Positions 10,296-19,004 of a stretch of DNA of 64,000 nucleotides are shown piece after piece. The stretch is taken from contig CANMCE010000007.1 of NCBI GenBank assembly GCA_947496235.1, forward strand, positions 1-64,000. Reading direction: 5' to 3'. Within the stretch, counting starts at the first letter, position 1, and every line of letters begins with the position of its first letter. Made by a program: the position numbers and the translations under genes. The stretch comes from an uncultured Glaciecola sp. (lineage in GTDB: Bacteria > Pseudomonadota > Gammaproteobacteria > Enterobacterales > Alteromonadaceae). Below the pieces are notes generated by a model. It was not told where the DNA came from and made no database searches. It worked only from the letters and a program-made list of their open reading frames with translations.

Positions 10296-10638
10296 AAAGG
10301 CGAATTAAAGGTGTCACATATATAACAGCATTCCTACCAGATCAAGCGTTGGCGATGATGCTAAAACCTTAATAGATATTTCCGAAAACAAATTAGGATA
10401 TTCCACAAGCTACATTACTCAAACGCAGCGTTTAAAGGATTTAGCAAACTATATTCCAAAGCTCATTAAATATGACCGAGGGGTTGCTATTAAACAGTTC
10501 AGAAACCAAGGGTTTGAGTTCATCAGAAATAATGAAGTCAATTGGGCTTTGTTAGAATCGGTTATATTTCGTTACGAGGCCGAGCATTGGCATAGTCTAC
10601 AAAGTCAGACACATCTGCTTATCAAATCATCTCTGATG
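10292..10638 (+). pseudogene. Damaged integrase-associated ORF
   Basis: An ATG at 10292 overlaps the integrase stop and opens a 26-codon ORF (MKRRIKGVTYITAFLPDQAL...) that ends at 10372. In a shifted frame the coding signal continues without a stop from about 10320: NSIPTRSSVGDDAKTL, then ENKLGYSTSYITQTQRLKDL, then NYIPKLIKYDRGVAIKQFRN, running into the 3' end of the TonB receptor gene. The simplest reading is a second gene of the recombination module, frameshifted near its start and cut at its 3' end by the convergent receptor gene. Function unknown. Confidence 0.5.
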
Positions 10639-12696
10639 TCAAAACGACACCCTAACCCCCGCATTTGCAATAAACCCATCATTCCTAGACCATATATCAG
10701 TTGTCCATTGACCACTTGGTGCTCTTGCAGGCAATAGCAATGGATGTTCATCAGTTTGTTTGATATCCAGAAGATTCTCCAGATTTATAAAATAACTCGC
10801 ACTACCAACCGTAATTTCTCCCATAAGCCCTAAGTGCCAGTAAGGGGCCGACTCATCAATAAACGGATTATCGTTCACGCGTTGCGGACCTGTATAATAA
10901 GCTTCGAACCCTACTCGAAATTCATCTTCTTCCTCCCACATTGCAACAAAACCTGCTGAATACTGCGGTGTGAGTGCAATTTTTTGTCTGTCTCCGTCGG
11001 CAGCAGCTTGTTCAGTAGCATCTAAGTAAAGATAGCTAGCAGTCAGTTTAATATCGTGCCAATAATATCGTACTAACACTTCCGACCCACGAATTTGACT
11101 CTCTCCATCTGCATTAACGAGTCTCACTCGGTCTAGCGTCATATTTTCCTGAGACGAAAAAGCTTCTAACTCTGTTACGTTTTCAACATTTGACCCAAAC
11201 AATGTAAAGCTCGTTTCTATATTGTTGTAGGTATAGGTAAAGTCCAGCGACGCTGTTTCTGCTTGTTCTTCTACCAAGCCTTGGATGGGTGCCAACCTAG
11301 ATAACCCTGCGGCTTCAATTTCTTCTACGAATGGGGTAGGTGCGAAATAGCCTTGCCCGTAAGAGCTTCGAATCGTCAAATCGCCAGGTCGATACAGTAG
11401 CGAAACCCTTGGGCTTAACTGGGTACCAAAATCACTGTGTTCATCAACTCTAGCGCTAACAGAAGTCGTTAATTTAGAGGTCATTTCATAGTCAACTTGC
11501 GCAAATAGACTTGGCACCTCGTAAGAGTAGTCGAATGTAGGAAACGTATCCGATTTATAAATATCAGACAAATACGCTAGACCAACTACCCAATCGCTTC
11601 TATCGGTATAACCAGACAAACTACTCTCTAATAAATAACTTTCGTGTTTGTCGTCTTCAATAACATCACCAAAAAGGTGCTTATGCTCTTGCACCATGGC
11701 TGAAGCTCTAGTTGAAAAGGTATAAGTGTCCCCTAAGGGCATGCTAAAAACCAAACCACTGTCGTAACGCTTTGAATCCTGCGTTTGTTCAAAAGCGTTA
11801 CCATCTGCGACCACACCGCCATCCACAGTCCCCCCTCTTCTGTTTTCGGTCATATAACCAGCAGTAAAATACAGACTTTCACCCTCGTCCCCGTTCCAAA
11901 ATAATCTAGGGCGAACGGTGTAGCGCTCATACCCAGCCAAGTCTATCCAATCGTCATTATCAATATCGACACTTTTTTGGTGGTGAGCGCCTGCGGTTAA
12001 GGAGGCTTTCAGTGCTGTTGATAAAGGAGCTTCTATGTACGCCGTGACATCTTGGGCGTCACGGGTAGTTAGATTAACGATAGTCTCTCCATTAAACTCT
12101 TCGCCTGGCCGTCTAGAGACAAGATTAATAACGCCACCTAAGGCCGAGCCGCCATACAAAGAAGATGCGGATCCTTTGATTATTTCAACCCTCCCTAAAT
12201 CAGTAGGCGGGATCTGTAATATGCCGATAGATGCAGCTTGATTTCCATACAGAGGTAATCCATCTGCAAGTAACTGAGTGTATCGCCCGTAAAGGCCTTG
12301 TAGACGAATATTTGCGCTGCCAAGAGCGGGTGAAGTTGTCTGAACGCGCACACCTCCTGTCTCTGCAACAAGCATAGATATATTCCCTGGGCGCATGGTT
12401 GATTTTTCCATTATCTCTTCACGGTTAATTATCTCTACTCGCATTGGTTGTTCGTCTGCAATCCGACCTGATCGGGTTGCTTGTACAATAATTTTCTCGA
12501 CGTCTTCATCATCATCGTCATCTTCTTGCTGCAAATCGTTGTTTTCGCTAAGCATGCTGCCAGACCTTAGAGCGGGTTCTTTGGCGTTTGACGCCATCAC
12601 TAACTTTTGACCGGCAATGGCCTCAAATGCACACGTAAACAAGATAACTAGCGAGGCGATGCGTGATAACGAAAACATAAAACTGCTCCAATTCAA
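10639..12696 (-). CDS. TonB-dependent outer-membrane receptor, metal-regulated
   Basis: A 685-residue receptor: signal peptide, an acidic DDDDDEDVEKIIVQATR segment containing a TonB-box-like sequence, a plug domain (RLQGLYGRYTQLLADGLP, GRVEIIKGSASSLYGGSALG) and a 22-strand-type barrel ending in aromatic NAGVRVSF. It would take a chelated metal or other ligand across the outer membrane using TonB energy. It is transcribed from a MerR-type promoter at 12715-12746 facing the regulator gene at 12747, so its expression should respond to a metal ion. The substrate cannot be told; unlike ZnuD it has no His-rich loops. An uptake receptor inside a resistance island is unexpected. Confidence 0.88.
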   Translation of the reverse strand: MNWSSFMFSLSRIASLVILFTCAFEAIAGQKLVMASNAKEPALRSGSMLSENNDLQQEDDDDDEDVEKIIVQATRSGRIADEQPMRVEIINREEIMEKSTMRPGNISMLVAETGGVRVQTTSPALGSANIRLQGLYGRYTQLLADGLPLYGNQAASIGILQIPPTDLGRVEIIKGSASSLYGGSALGGVINLVSRRPGEEFNGETIVNLTTRDAQDVTAYIEAPLSTALKASLTAGAHHQKSVDIDNDDWIDLAGYERYTVRPRLFWNGDEGESLYFTAGYMTENRRGGTVDGGVVADGNAFEQTQDSKRYDSGLVFSMPLGDTYTFSTRASAMVQEHKHLFGDVIEDDKHESYLLESSLSGYTDRSDWVVGLAYLSDIYKSDTFPTFDYSYEVPSLFAQVDYEMTSKLTTSVSARVDEHSDFGTQLSPRVSLLYRPGDLTIRSSYGQGYFAPTPFVEEIEAAGLSRLAPIQGLVEEQAETASLDFTYTYNNIETSFTLFGSNVENVTELEAFSSQENMTLDRVRLVNADGESQIRGSEVLVRYYWHDIKLTASYLYLDATEQAAADGDRQKIALTPQYSAGFVAMWEEEDEFRVGFEAYYTGPQRVNDNPFIDESAPYWHLGLMGEITVGSASYFINLENLLDIKQTDEHPLLLPARAPSGQWTTDIWSRNDGFIANAGVRVSF

Positions 12697-12714
12697 GATT
12701 GTTAATGTACAATA

Positions 12715-12746
12715 ACTATAAAGCTTACAGTAACTGGAAGGTCAAC
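12715..12746 (-). promoter_or_regulatory. MerR-type promoter/operator for the TonB receptor gene
   Basis: On the minus strand there is a -35 GTTGAC (12746-12741) and a -10 TATAGT (12720-12715) with a 20-bp spacer, longer than the normal 17 bp and characteristic of MerR-family activation. The spacer contains the dyad CTTACAG-TAA-CTGGAAG (12724-12740, plus strand), with one mismatch between arms. It lies between the receptor gene and the divergent MerR-family gene. Confidence 0.7.
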
Positions 12747-13136
12747 ATGAAAATCAGCGAATTAGCGAAAGCTACAAATGTGAGTGCTAAAACAATTCGT
12801 TATTACGAGCAAGTCAATCTGCTATTGCCAGCTAAAAGAGGTGAAAGTGGATACAGGCATTACGATAAAAAAGATATCGCAACGCTTGTGTTTATAAGGC
12901 GTTGTAGAGAGCTTAATATTCCTATTATCGATATAAAGCGCCTGCTCGATGTTCAGAAAAATCCAAACGCTTCTTGCGCCTTTATCGACGAGATGATTCA
13001 AAATCAACTTATTCGCATTCAGGAGGCTCAGAAAGAGCTCGCCCTGTTAGAAAAGTCATTAGCGTCACTTGCATCATCGTGCAACAATCATACTGTTGAA
13101 GGATGCTCGATACTGCATCAGTTGCAATCAAATTAG
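12747..13136 (+). CDS. MerR-family metal-responsive regulator (ZntR/CadR-like)
   Basis: A 130-residue regulator. The N-terminal winged helix reads MKISELAKATNVSAKTIRYY, followed by a long dimerisation helix and a C-terminal metal loop with Cys-Asn-Asn-His and a second Cys in EGCSILHQL; another Cys (NASCAFIDE) precedes the helix. This C...CxxH...C pattern is that of the divalent-metal sensors ZntR/CadR/PbrR rather than CueR. The ATG at 12747 is chosen because it matches the family N-terminus and has a GGAAG ribosome site just upstream; an upstream in-frame ATG at 12699 would add unrelated residues and span the operator. It should control the divergent TonB receptor gene. Confidence 0.85.
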   Translation: MKISELAKATNVSAKTIRYYEQVNLLLPAKRGESGYRHYDKKDIATLVFIRRCRELNIPIIDIKRLLDVQKNPNASCAFIDEMIQNQLIRIQEAQKELALLEKSLASLASSCNNHTVEGCSILHQLQSN

Positions 13137-13255
13137 CTCAGTCTGATAACACGAAGTGACTTTGGTTTATGTTGTTTCTAAGTGATGAGTCACGAGAGCG
13201 CGAACATTTAGTGAAATGTCAGAAAATGCAAGTAATAAACTACTCTCTGCATCTT

Positions 13256-13468
13256 TTACTCGCAACAACAGTTACCTTTTTGAATTGGCGGGCATTTCAC
13301 TGTTCCATATGAGCAATAAACGCAGCAGTCTCCCCTAAGAGGTTTCAGTATTGATTTGCAATGAGTGCATTCATAGAAAAATTGACATGCAGTGGTTGGC
13401 ATTTCCTCTAGTTGGCTATGATTGCATTTAGGACATGTAATTGTTGATAAAAGCTCTATTTCGGACAA
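13256..13468 (-). CDS. Small Cys-rich GDCCVYCSYG protein of the mer cluster
   Basis: A 70-residue cytosolic protein with two CxxC zinc-ribbon-like pairs (CPKCNHSQLEEMP and CTHCKS) and the signature GDCCVYCSYGTVKCPPIQ followed by CCCE. Proteins with this signature commonly accompany merT/merP in marine proteobacteria. It is last in the merR-merT-merP order, 46 bases after merP. The cysteine density (12 of 70) suggests binding of Hg(II) or another soft metal inside the cell, possibly receiving the ion from MerT since no MerA is present; that role is inference. Confidence 0.8.
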   Translation of the reverse strand: MSEIELLSTITCPKCNHSQLEEMPTTACQFFYECTHCKSILKPLRGDCCVYCSYGTVKCPPIQKGNCCCE

Positions 13469-13514
13469 ATGATAGTGCTCCCAATTTGATTAAAAAAAGC
13501 GATTCGAGAGTAAG

Positions 13515-13790
13515 TTAAGATTTTATTCTTGAAGGGAAACCAGCATTCTCTGTTGCTTTGGTTAGCGTATCAGGGCTAGTAACTTCGTCGTCAAATATCA
13601 CGACAGCCAGTTTGTTTTCGAATGTAACATCCACTTCTTTTACACCTTTTACACGCTCTAGTGCTTTTTCCACTGTTATTGGGCATGTAGCACAATCCAT
13701 TGACGGCACTTCTAAAGTAACGGTTATATCTTTAGCAAATGCTACGGTGCTGCTGACTAACAATAATGACGTGAATAATAATTTTTTCAT
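13515..13790 (-). CDS. merP: Periplasmic mercury-binding protein MerP
   Basis: A 91-residue exported protein with a cleavable signal peptide (to about AFA-KD) and one HMA fold with the metal motif MDCATCPIT. It captures Hg(II) in the periplasm and hands it to MerT. It lies 31 bases downstream of merT. The length and motif are typical of the family. Confidence 0.92.
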   Translation of the reverse strand: MKKLLFTSLLLVSSTVAFAKDITVTLEVPSMDCATCPITVEKALERVKGVKEVDVTFENKLAVVIFDDEVTSPDTLTKATENAGFPSRIKS

Positions 13791-13821
13791 TTTTTCTCCG
13801 ATTAAATTTCAGTGATAGTAG

Positions 13822-14178
13822 CTATACTAACCATATAATCCAGTAGTTACTGGTGACAAAAAGAAAAGCCAACAGCGCGGTAGACCAAAAAATTACTATT
13901 CTCCGCGCTCTTACTTTAGGGCTCGCGCACAACTCACCCTCCGCACATTCTTTCAATGGGCGATAAGTTTTCCACCCAGCTAATCCAAATAAAACCACTA
14001 CGGCAAAAATGAAAATAGGTCGATAAGGATCTAAAAGCGTTAAATAGCTGATCCACGTTCCGCTAATGCCCAACAAAAGAAGTACAAGCGGCCCCGCGCA
14101 ACATGCACTTGCACCGATTGCCGCGGCAAGACCTCCTAAGATAGATACCTGACTACTTTTTACCATGTTATTAAGCAA
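13822..14178 (-). CDS. merT: Mercuric ion transporter MerT
   Basis: A 118-residue inner-membrane protein with three predicted transmembrane helices. The first helix carries the vicinal pair ASACCAGPLVLL that accepts Hg(II) from MerP, and the loop after helix 2 has a second Cys pair (KECAEGELC). It carries Hg(II) into the cytosol, normally for reduction by MerA. No merA is present in this window. It is transcribed from the Tn501-like operator/promoter at 14198-14229. Confidence 0.92.
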   Translation of the reverse strand: MLNNMVKSSQVSILGGLAAAIGASACCAGPLVLLLLGISGTWISYLTLLDPYRPIFIFAVVVLFGLAGWKTYRPLKECAEGELCASPKVRARRIVIFWSTALLAFLFVTSNYWIIWLV

Positions 14179-14197
14179 TTTTATTCAAACTGTCTAA

Positions 14198-14229
14198 AGC
14201 ATAACTCCCGTACTTAGGTACGGAGTCAA
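14198..14229 (-). promoter_or_regulatory. mer operator/promoter (MerR binding site)
   Basis: Minus strand: -35 TTGACT (14229-14224), a 19-20 bp spacer with the dyad CCGTAC-CTA-AGTACGGGAG, then a -10 TTATGC/TATGCT (14204-14198). The spacer is almost identical to the classical Tn501/Tn21 merT operator (TTGACTCCGTACatgAGTACGG). The -35 overlaps the stop codon of merR, so merR and merT are co-directional and merT has its own inducible promoter. Confidence 0.85.
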
Positions 14230-14627
14230 GTGTTAGTTTTATTTGATGGCTGGAGTGATTCGATAATGGGACAAATTTTGTTATTCGAATTATTTTTACA
14301 GTCTGATACGAGGGATTCAAGACTGCCTTTAAGACGCGTTAAGTCTTTCAACTTCTCTTCAATAACATCCAGTTTATGTTCAGCAAGAGACTGCACCTCC
14401 TCACAATTGCTGTTGCTTAACACTAATAATGACGATATTTCAGCCAACGTAAAACCCAAGTGTTGAGCACGCTTGATAAATAACACCCTTGAAAGTGCTT
14501 GCGGAGTATATTGTCTGTAACCTTGAGATGGTTTTATCGGTTGCTGCAACAAGGCCTTCTTTTCATAGAACCGAATAGTCTCTACACCCACATTTGCTTC
14601 TTTTGCGAGTTTACTTATTGTGTACAT
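14226..14627 (-). CDS. merR: Mercury-responsive regulator MerR
   Basis: A 133-residue MerR protein. The N-terminal HTH is MYTISKLAKEANVGVETIRF. The three Hg(II) ligands of true MerR are present: Cys in NCEEVQSLAEHKL, Cys in SDCKNN and Cys in KICPIIESL. It represses and, with Hg(II), activates the operator at 14198-14229. Unlike in Tn21/Tn501 it is read in the same direction as merT, an arrangement known from some other gammaproteobacterial mer loci. Confidence 0.92.
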   Translation of the reverse strand: MYTISKLAKEANVGVETIRFYEKKALLQQPIKPSQGYRQYTPQALSRVLFIKRAQHLGFTLAEISSLLVLSNSNCEEVQSLAEHKLDVIEEKLKDLTRLKGSLESLVSDCKNNSNNKICPIIESLQPSNKTNT

Positions 14628-14843
14628 ATAAAGCCCTAAATAGTTTGACTCACTTACTAAACAAAAAATAGCATCAAATCATAATTTATACCGAGTTTGC
14701 ATAAATTCATCACGAGCATCAACAATAACTGATGATGGCAATTCGACAAAAGCGAACGGTATAAACGACACAACCCCTTGGTCGTCATGCTCAGTCACAC
14801 CCTAAAGTCGCCTATATAGAGCCTGATATCACAGTGTTAGCAT

Positions 14844-14872
14844 GGCAGATGTCTTTTTTAAATACATCTGCC
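14844..14872 (-). terminator. Stem-loop after the czc operon
   Basis: A perfect 9-bp stem GGCAGATGT/ACATCTGCC with an 11-base A/T loop, 14 bases past the stop of czcA. The position fits a terminator of the long operon, although the T-run sits in the loop rather than after the stem. The remaining ~210 bases towards merR hold no gene that I can see. Confidence 0.55.
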
Positions 14873-14885
14873 GTTCTCTTCTCCT

Positions 14886-17800
14886 TTATTTAAGTTTTCT
14901 GTCGTGCACAAGTCGATATAAAACAGGCAATACTATCAATGTCAGTAAAGTAGACGAAATTATTCCGCCAATGACCACTGTCGCCAATGGACGCTGTACT
15001 TCTGCTCCCGTCCCGACATTCAGCGCCATTGGCACAAAACCAAGGCTAGCAACCAATGCCGTCATCAGTACCGGCCGCAAGCGTGTTAATGCACCATCAA
15101 CAATAGAATTAATTAACTCTCCTGTTTCTTCTAGTCTTTGGCGGATAAACGACAACATAACCAAACCGTTAAGCACAGCAATGCCAGACAGCGCTATAAA
15201 ACCGATGCCTGCTGATATAGACAAGGGCATGTCTCTCACCCAAAGCGCAAAAATCCCACCGGTTAACGCTAAAGGCACGCCAGTGAAAATTATCAAAGCG
15301 TCTTTCACCGAGCCAAAGGCGATGACTAGCAATGCAAGAATTAAGAAAAGCGTTGCTGGGACAACAAGGCTCAATCGTTGACTCGCACTTTCAAGCTGCT
15401 CGAACGTGCCGCCATAATCGACCCAATAACCACTTGGCAATGAAACATTTTCTGCAATTTGCATTTTTGCCTCAGTTACAAACGAGCCTAGGTCGCGCTC
15501 TCTTACATTAGCAGTAACCACAATACGGCGCTTGGCGTTTTCTCGGCTGATTTGACTGGGTATACTGGCATATTCTAGCGTTGCAACCTCTGCTATCGGC
15601 ACATAATTACCATCCCTTGTCATAATAGGTATGCTGCCTAGCGTGTCAAGATTATTGCGAATATCCTCTGAGTAGCGCACCACTATCTCAAATCGCCTGT
15701 CGCCCTCGAATATCAAGCCTGCTTCTTTGCCGCCAACCGATGCGCTTAACCATGTTTGCAGGTCAGTGATATCCAAATTATAACGCGCTAAAGCATAAGG
15801 TTTGGGATTCACGGTAAAGATGGGAATTTCATCAACTTGCTCAACGCGTGCATCCGCAGCGCCGGGTATATCTTGCAGTACCGCTAATATATCACCGGCC
15901 GAATCGCGCAGTTTATTTAAATCATCACCATAAATCTTTATGCCTAAGTCAGCTCTCACGCCACTAATTAATTCGTTAAACCGCATTTGTATAGGTTGAG
16001 TAAACTCGTAGTTATTGCCGGGTACGCTTTGAAGCTCACGCTCCATTTGCTCGACAAATTCGGCTTTGGATAAAGTAGGATCTGACCATTGGTCGATAGG
16101 TTTCAACATCACGAACGTATCGGTCACATTAGGCGGCATCGCATCTGTGGCAACTTCTGCCGTGCCGGTTTTAGCAAAGACAGTGCTTACTTGTGGGTAC
16201 TGCATAATGACGTCTTCAAGCCTTTTTTGCATATCCACAGCCTGCTCAATGCCAGTGCCGGGCACTCGCATAGCGTGCAAGGCAATATCACCCTCATCGA
16301 GTTGAGGTATAAATTCAGAGCCAAGACGCATGCTTAGCCAAACGCTCACAACGACCAATAATGTCGCTGAGCCTATTACCAACCAACGTAGCTTAAGCGC
16401 CCATAACAGAACAGGACGATAGACCGATTTCGCCCCCACTATAATAGGGCTCTCTTTTTCACTGACTTTACCCGACATAAACATCGCAACGGCTGCTGGC
16501 ACAATAGTGATTGAGAACACCATCGCAGCAAGTAATGCCAAGATGACGGTGGCTGCCATCGGGTGAAACATCTTCCCTTCTACCCCTGTTAAACTGAAAA
16601 TGGGGATATACACGATTGTAATAATCATCACGCCAAACAGACTCGGCCGTATAACCTCATTGGTTGCTTCATACACAACTTCGAGCCTTTCCTTGATGGG
16701 CAGCACTGAGCCGGTTCGCCTCTGCGCTTCACTTAATCGCCTGATACAGTTTTCAACAATAATGACTGCACCATCCACAATTAACCCGAAGTCTAGTGCC
16801 CCTAAGCTCATTAAGTTTGCGCTAACGCCTGTTTGCACCATCCCTGTTATTGTGGCGAGCATCGCCAGCGGTATCACAGCGGCGGTAATAATGGCTGCTC
16901 TTATGTTGCCAAGCAGCAGAAACAACACCACAATCACCAGTAATGCGCCTTCAACAAGGTTTTTGCGAACGGTGTTGATGGCTTTATCAACCAGTGCGGT
17001 CCTATCGTAGACAGTTTCTATTACCACACCGTCGGGCAAGCTAGCTTGGATTTCATCCACTTTGTCAGCCACTGCCAAGGCCACAGCACGACTATTTTCA
17101 CCAATGAGCATCATCGCAGTGCCTAAGACGGTTTCCTTACCCTCTCGTGTTGCAGCCCCCGTTCGAAGCTCTTTACCAATAGCCACTTCGGCAATATCGT
17201 TGACGGTCACTGGAGATTGATTAGTGAGTGTTACCACTACATTACCTATATCTTCAATTGTGGCCAGTTGCGCTTGAGAGCGCACCAGTATTTGTTGACC
17301 GTTGCGTTCAACATATCCCGCACCTTGGTTGGCATTATTGCGCTCCAATGCCCGCAGCAGATCGTCAGTGCTCACACTATAATTAAGCATACGTTGAGGA
17401 TCAGGATTCACATGATATTGCTTGGTAAAGCCGCCAATGGCGTTAACTTCGGTGATACCTTTTACTAGAGCGAGTTGAGGCTTTACCACCCAGTCATGCA
17501 ACTCTCTTAAAGCCATCGCATCAAAGTCTCTGCCATCGGATGTTAATGTGCCCGGCTCAGAGCTGAGTGTGTACATGTAGATTTCACCTAAACCAGTGGC
17601 AATCGGTCCCATCTCTGGCTCAATACCCTCTGGTAGCTGACTTTTAATAATGCCTATGCGCTCATTAATGAGGTTTCTGGCAAAATACAGGTCGGTGCCT
17701 TCTTCAAATACGGCGGTCACTTGAGACAAGCCATAACGAGATAGTGAACGGGTATAATCCAAGTTTGGTATACCCGCTAGAGCGTTTTCTACCAAAAAGG

Positions 17801-17996
17801 TGATGCGTTGTTCAGTTTCAAGCGGCGAATAACCAGTTGCTTGTGTATTAATTTGTACTTGGACATTGGTGATGTCGGGTACTGCGTCAATAGGCAGTTT
17901 TTGATAACTAAATAAGCCAAAACCAATGACTAAAAAACTCAGCATCAAAAATATACCGCGCCTGTCTATTGCTGTGCGAATAATGGAAGCTAGCAT
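14886..17996 (-). CDS. czcA: Heavy-metal RND efflux pump, inner-membrane CzcA-type
   Basis: A 1036-residue proton-driven RND transporter. It has the usual 12 transmembrane helices in two halves with large periplasmic loops. The helix-4 motif DFGLIVDGAVIIVEN carries the acidic residues of the HME-RND proton path in the form seen in divalent-metal (Zn/Co/Cd/Ni) pumps. It forms a tripartite pump with the adaptor at 18057 and the outer-membrane channel at 18997. It is the last gene of an operon starting with two CDF transporters. The exact ion is not readable; the CadR/PbrR-like regulator of the operon suggests Zn, Cd, Co or Pb. Confidence 0.92.
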   Translation of the reverse strand: MLASIIRTAIDRRGIFLMLSFLVIGFGLFSYQKLPIDAVPDITNVQVQINTQATGYSPLETEQRITFLVENALAGIPNLDYTRSLSRYGLSQVTAVFEEGTDLYFARNLINERIGIIKSQLPEGIEPEMGPIATGLGEIYMYTLSSEPGTLTSDGRDFDAMALRELHDWVVKPQLALVKGITEVNAIGGFTKQYHVNPDPQRMLNYSVSTDDLLRALERNNANQGAGYVERNGQQILVRSQAQLATIEDIGNVVVTLTNQSPVTVNDIAEVAIGKELRTGAATREGKETVLGTAMMLIGENSRAVALAVADKVDEIQASLPDGVVIETVYDRTALVDKAINTVRKNLVEGALLVIVVLFLLLGNIRAAIITAAVIPLAMLATITGMVQTGVSANLMSLGALDFGLIVDGAVIIVENCIRRLSEAQRRTGSVLPIKERLEVVYEATNEVIRPSLFGVMIITIVYIPIFSLTGVEGKMFHPMAATVILALLAAMVFSITIVPAAVAMFMSGKVSEKESPIIVGAKSVYRPVLLWALKLRWLVIGSATLLVVVSVWLSMRLGSEFIPQLDEGDIALHAMRVPGTGIEQAVDMQKRLEDVIMQYPQVSTVFAKTGTAEVATDAMPPNVTDTFVMLKPIDQWSDPTLSKAEFVEQMERELQSVPGNNYEFTQPIQMRFNELISGVRADLGIKIYGDDLNKLRDSAGDILAVLQDIPGAADARVEQVDEIPIFTVNPKPYALARYNLDITDLQTWLSASVGGKEAGLIFEGDRRFEIVVRYSEDIRNNLDTLGSIPIMTRDGNYVPIAEVATLEYASIPSQISRENAKRRIVVTANVRERDLGSFVTEAKMQIAENVSLPSGYWVDYGGTFEQLESASQRLSLVVPATLFLILALLVIAFGSVKDALIIFTGVPLALTGGIFALWVRDMPLSISAGIGFIALSGIAVLNGLVMLSFIRQRLEETGELINSIVDGALTRLRPVLMTALVASLGFVPMALNVGTGAEVQRPLATVVIGGIISSTLLTLIVLPVLYRLVHDRKLK

Positions 17997-18056
17997 GTTA
18001 AGCCTCCTTTAAAGCCTTGCAGTAGCAAACATGTATATTCGGATTGAATTGAGGCA

Positions 18057-19004
18057 TTAATGGTCATGACCGGCCTCCGATTTTTCCAGATCCGCTTTGA
18101 TCAGGTAACTATTGGTAACCACAACAAGCTCACCTAATTCAATGCCGCTGATGACTTCAATAAAGCGACCATCCGTCACACCAAGCTGCACGGGGCGTGG
18201 TTTATATTCATTATCATAACTAACAAATACCACTTGCTTGTCTTCATACTCTTGCACGGCAGTAACAGGCACCATATGACTTACGGCCTTAGTGGCGGTG
18301 GTTACCTGCGCCTTTACTAAAGTGCCTAATGGCCAATAGCCACTGCTATTATCCACAGTGACGTTGGCAAGCGAATGCGGACTGCCATTGGCAGATGGCG
18401 TCAGATAAGCAATTTCAGATAGCTGTTCAAAGTTTGCATGTCTTAATTCAACAGCTTGTCCTACCTTAATTTTGCCGAGGTGCTGCGAGAACACGGTTAA
18501 CTGTGCCCACACATTCTTATAGTTTGCTAATGAAAACAGTACTTGTCCGTTTGATAACTCACCATTATTGGCATGCCGCGCTATTACGTTGCCATCAAAG
18601 GGAGAAACAATCGAGTAGCTTTTTAAGCTCTCATTTGATTCTACGACTGCTAAAACATCTCCTTTTTTAACTGTGTCGCCAATATTAACTTTGACATCTT
18701 TGATCACACCGTCAAAACGCGCTCTGATATGACTCAATGAACTCGGATCTGCGCTTATTCGGCCATAGAGTGTGGTCGAAAGTGATATGTCGCCAGCGAT
18801 GACATTTGTGGTGGTAATCCCATTTTGCATAGCCGTCTCATCACTCATCGTAACGACTTCACCAGCGTGTTTATCGTCCTCATGAGAATCACTACCTGTG
18901 TGTTTGTCCCCTGCGATTACCGTCCCATGTATCATCATTAGCGTGACGCTTAAAACGAGTGCTTTTAATATTGTGAATGTTTTTAATTGAGTAAATTTAT
19001 TCAT
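18057..19004 (-). CDS. czcB: CzcB-type periplasmic adaptor (membrane fusion protein)
   Basis: A 315-residue adaptor with an N-terminal signal/anchor segment, a His/Asp-rich stretch (HTGSDSHEDDKHAGE) likely to bind metal, a lipoyl/barrel-sandwich region (RARFDGVIKDVKVNIGDTVK ... SPFDGNVIARHANNGEL) and a beta-barrel. It joins the RND pump to the outer-membrane channel. It is shorter than many CzcB proteins because the coiled-coil hairpin is minimal. It overlaps the end of czcC by 8 bases and precedes czcA by 60. Confidence 0.9.
   Translation of the reverse strand: MNKFTQLKTFTILKALVLSVTLMMIHGTVIAGDKHTGSDSHEDDKHAGEVVTMSDETAMQNGITTTNVIAGDISLSTTLYGRISADPSSLSHIRARFDGVIKDVKVNIGDTVKKGDVLAVVESNESLKSYSIVSPFDGNVIARHANNGELSNGQVLFSLANYKNVWAQLTVFSQHLGKIKVGQAVELRHANFEQLSEIAYLTPSANGSPHSLANVTVDNSSGYWPLGTLVKAQVTTATKAVSHMVPVTAVQEYEDKQVVFVSYDNEYKPRPVQLGVTDGRFIEVISGIELGELVVVTNSYLIKADLEKSEAGHDH

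Noticed and set aside
14842-15381. 179-residue plus-strand ORF opposite czcA
   Set aside because: It runs antisense through the conserved C-terminal part of CzcA, has a low-complexity composition typical of shadow frames and begins inside the terminator stem-loop.
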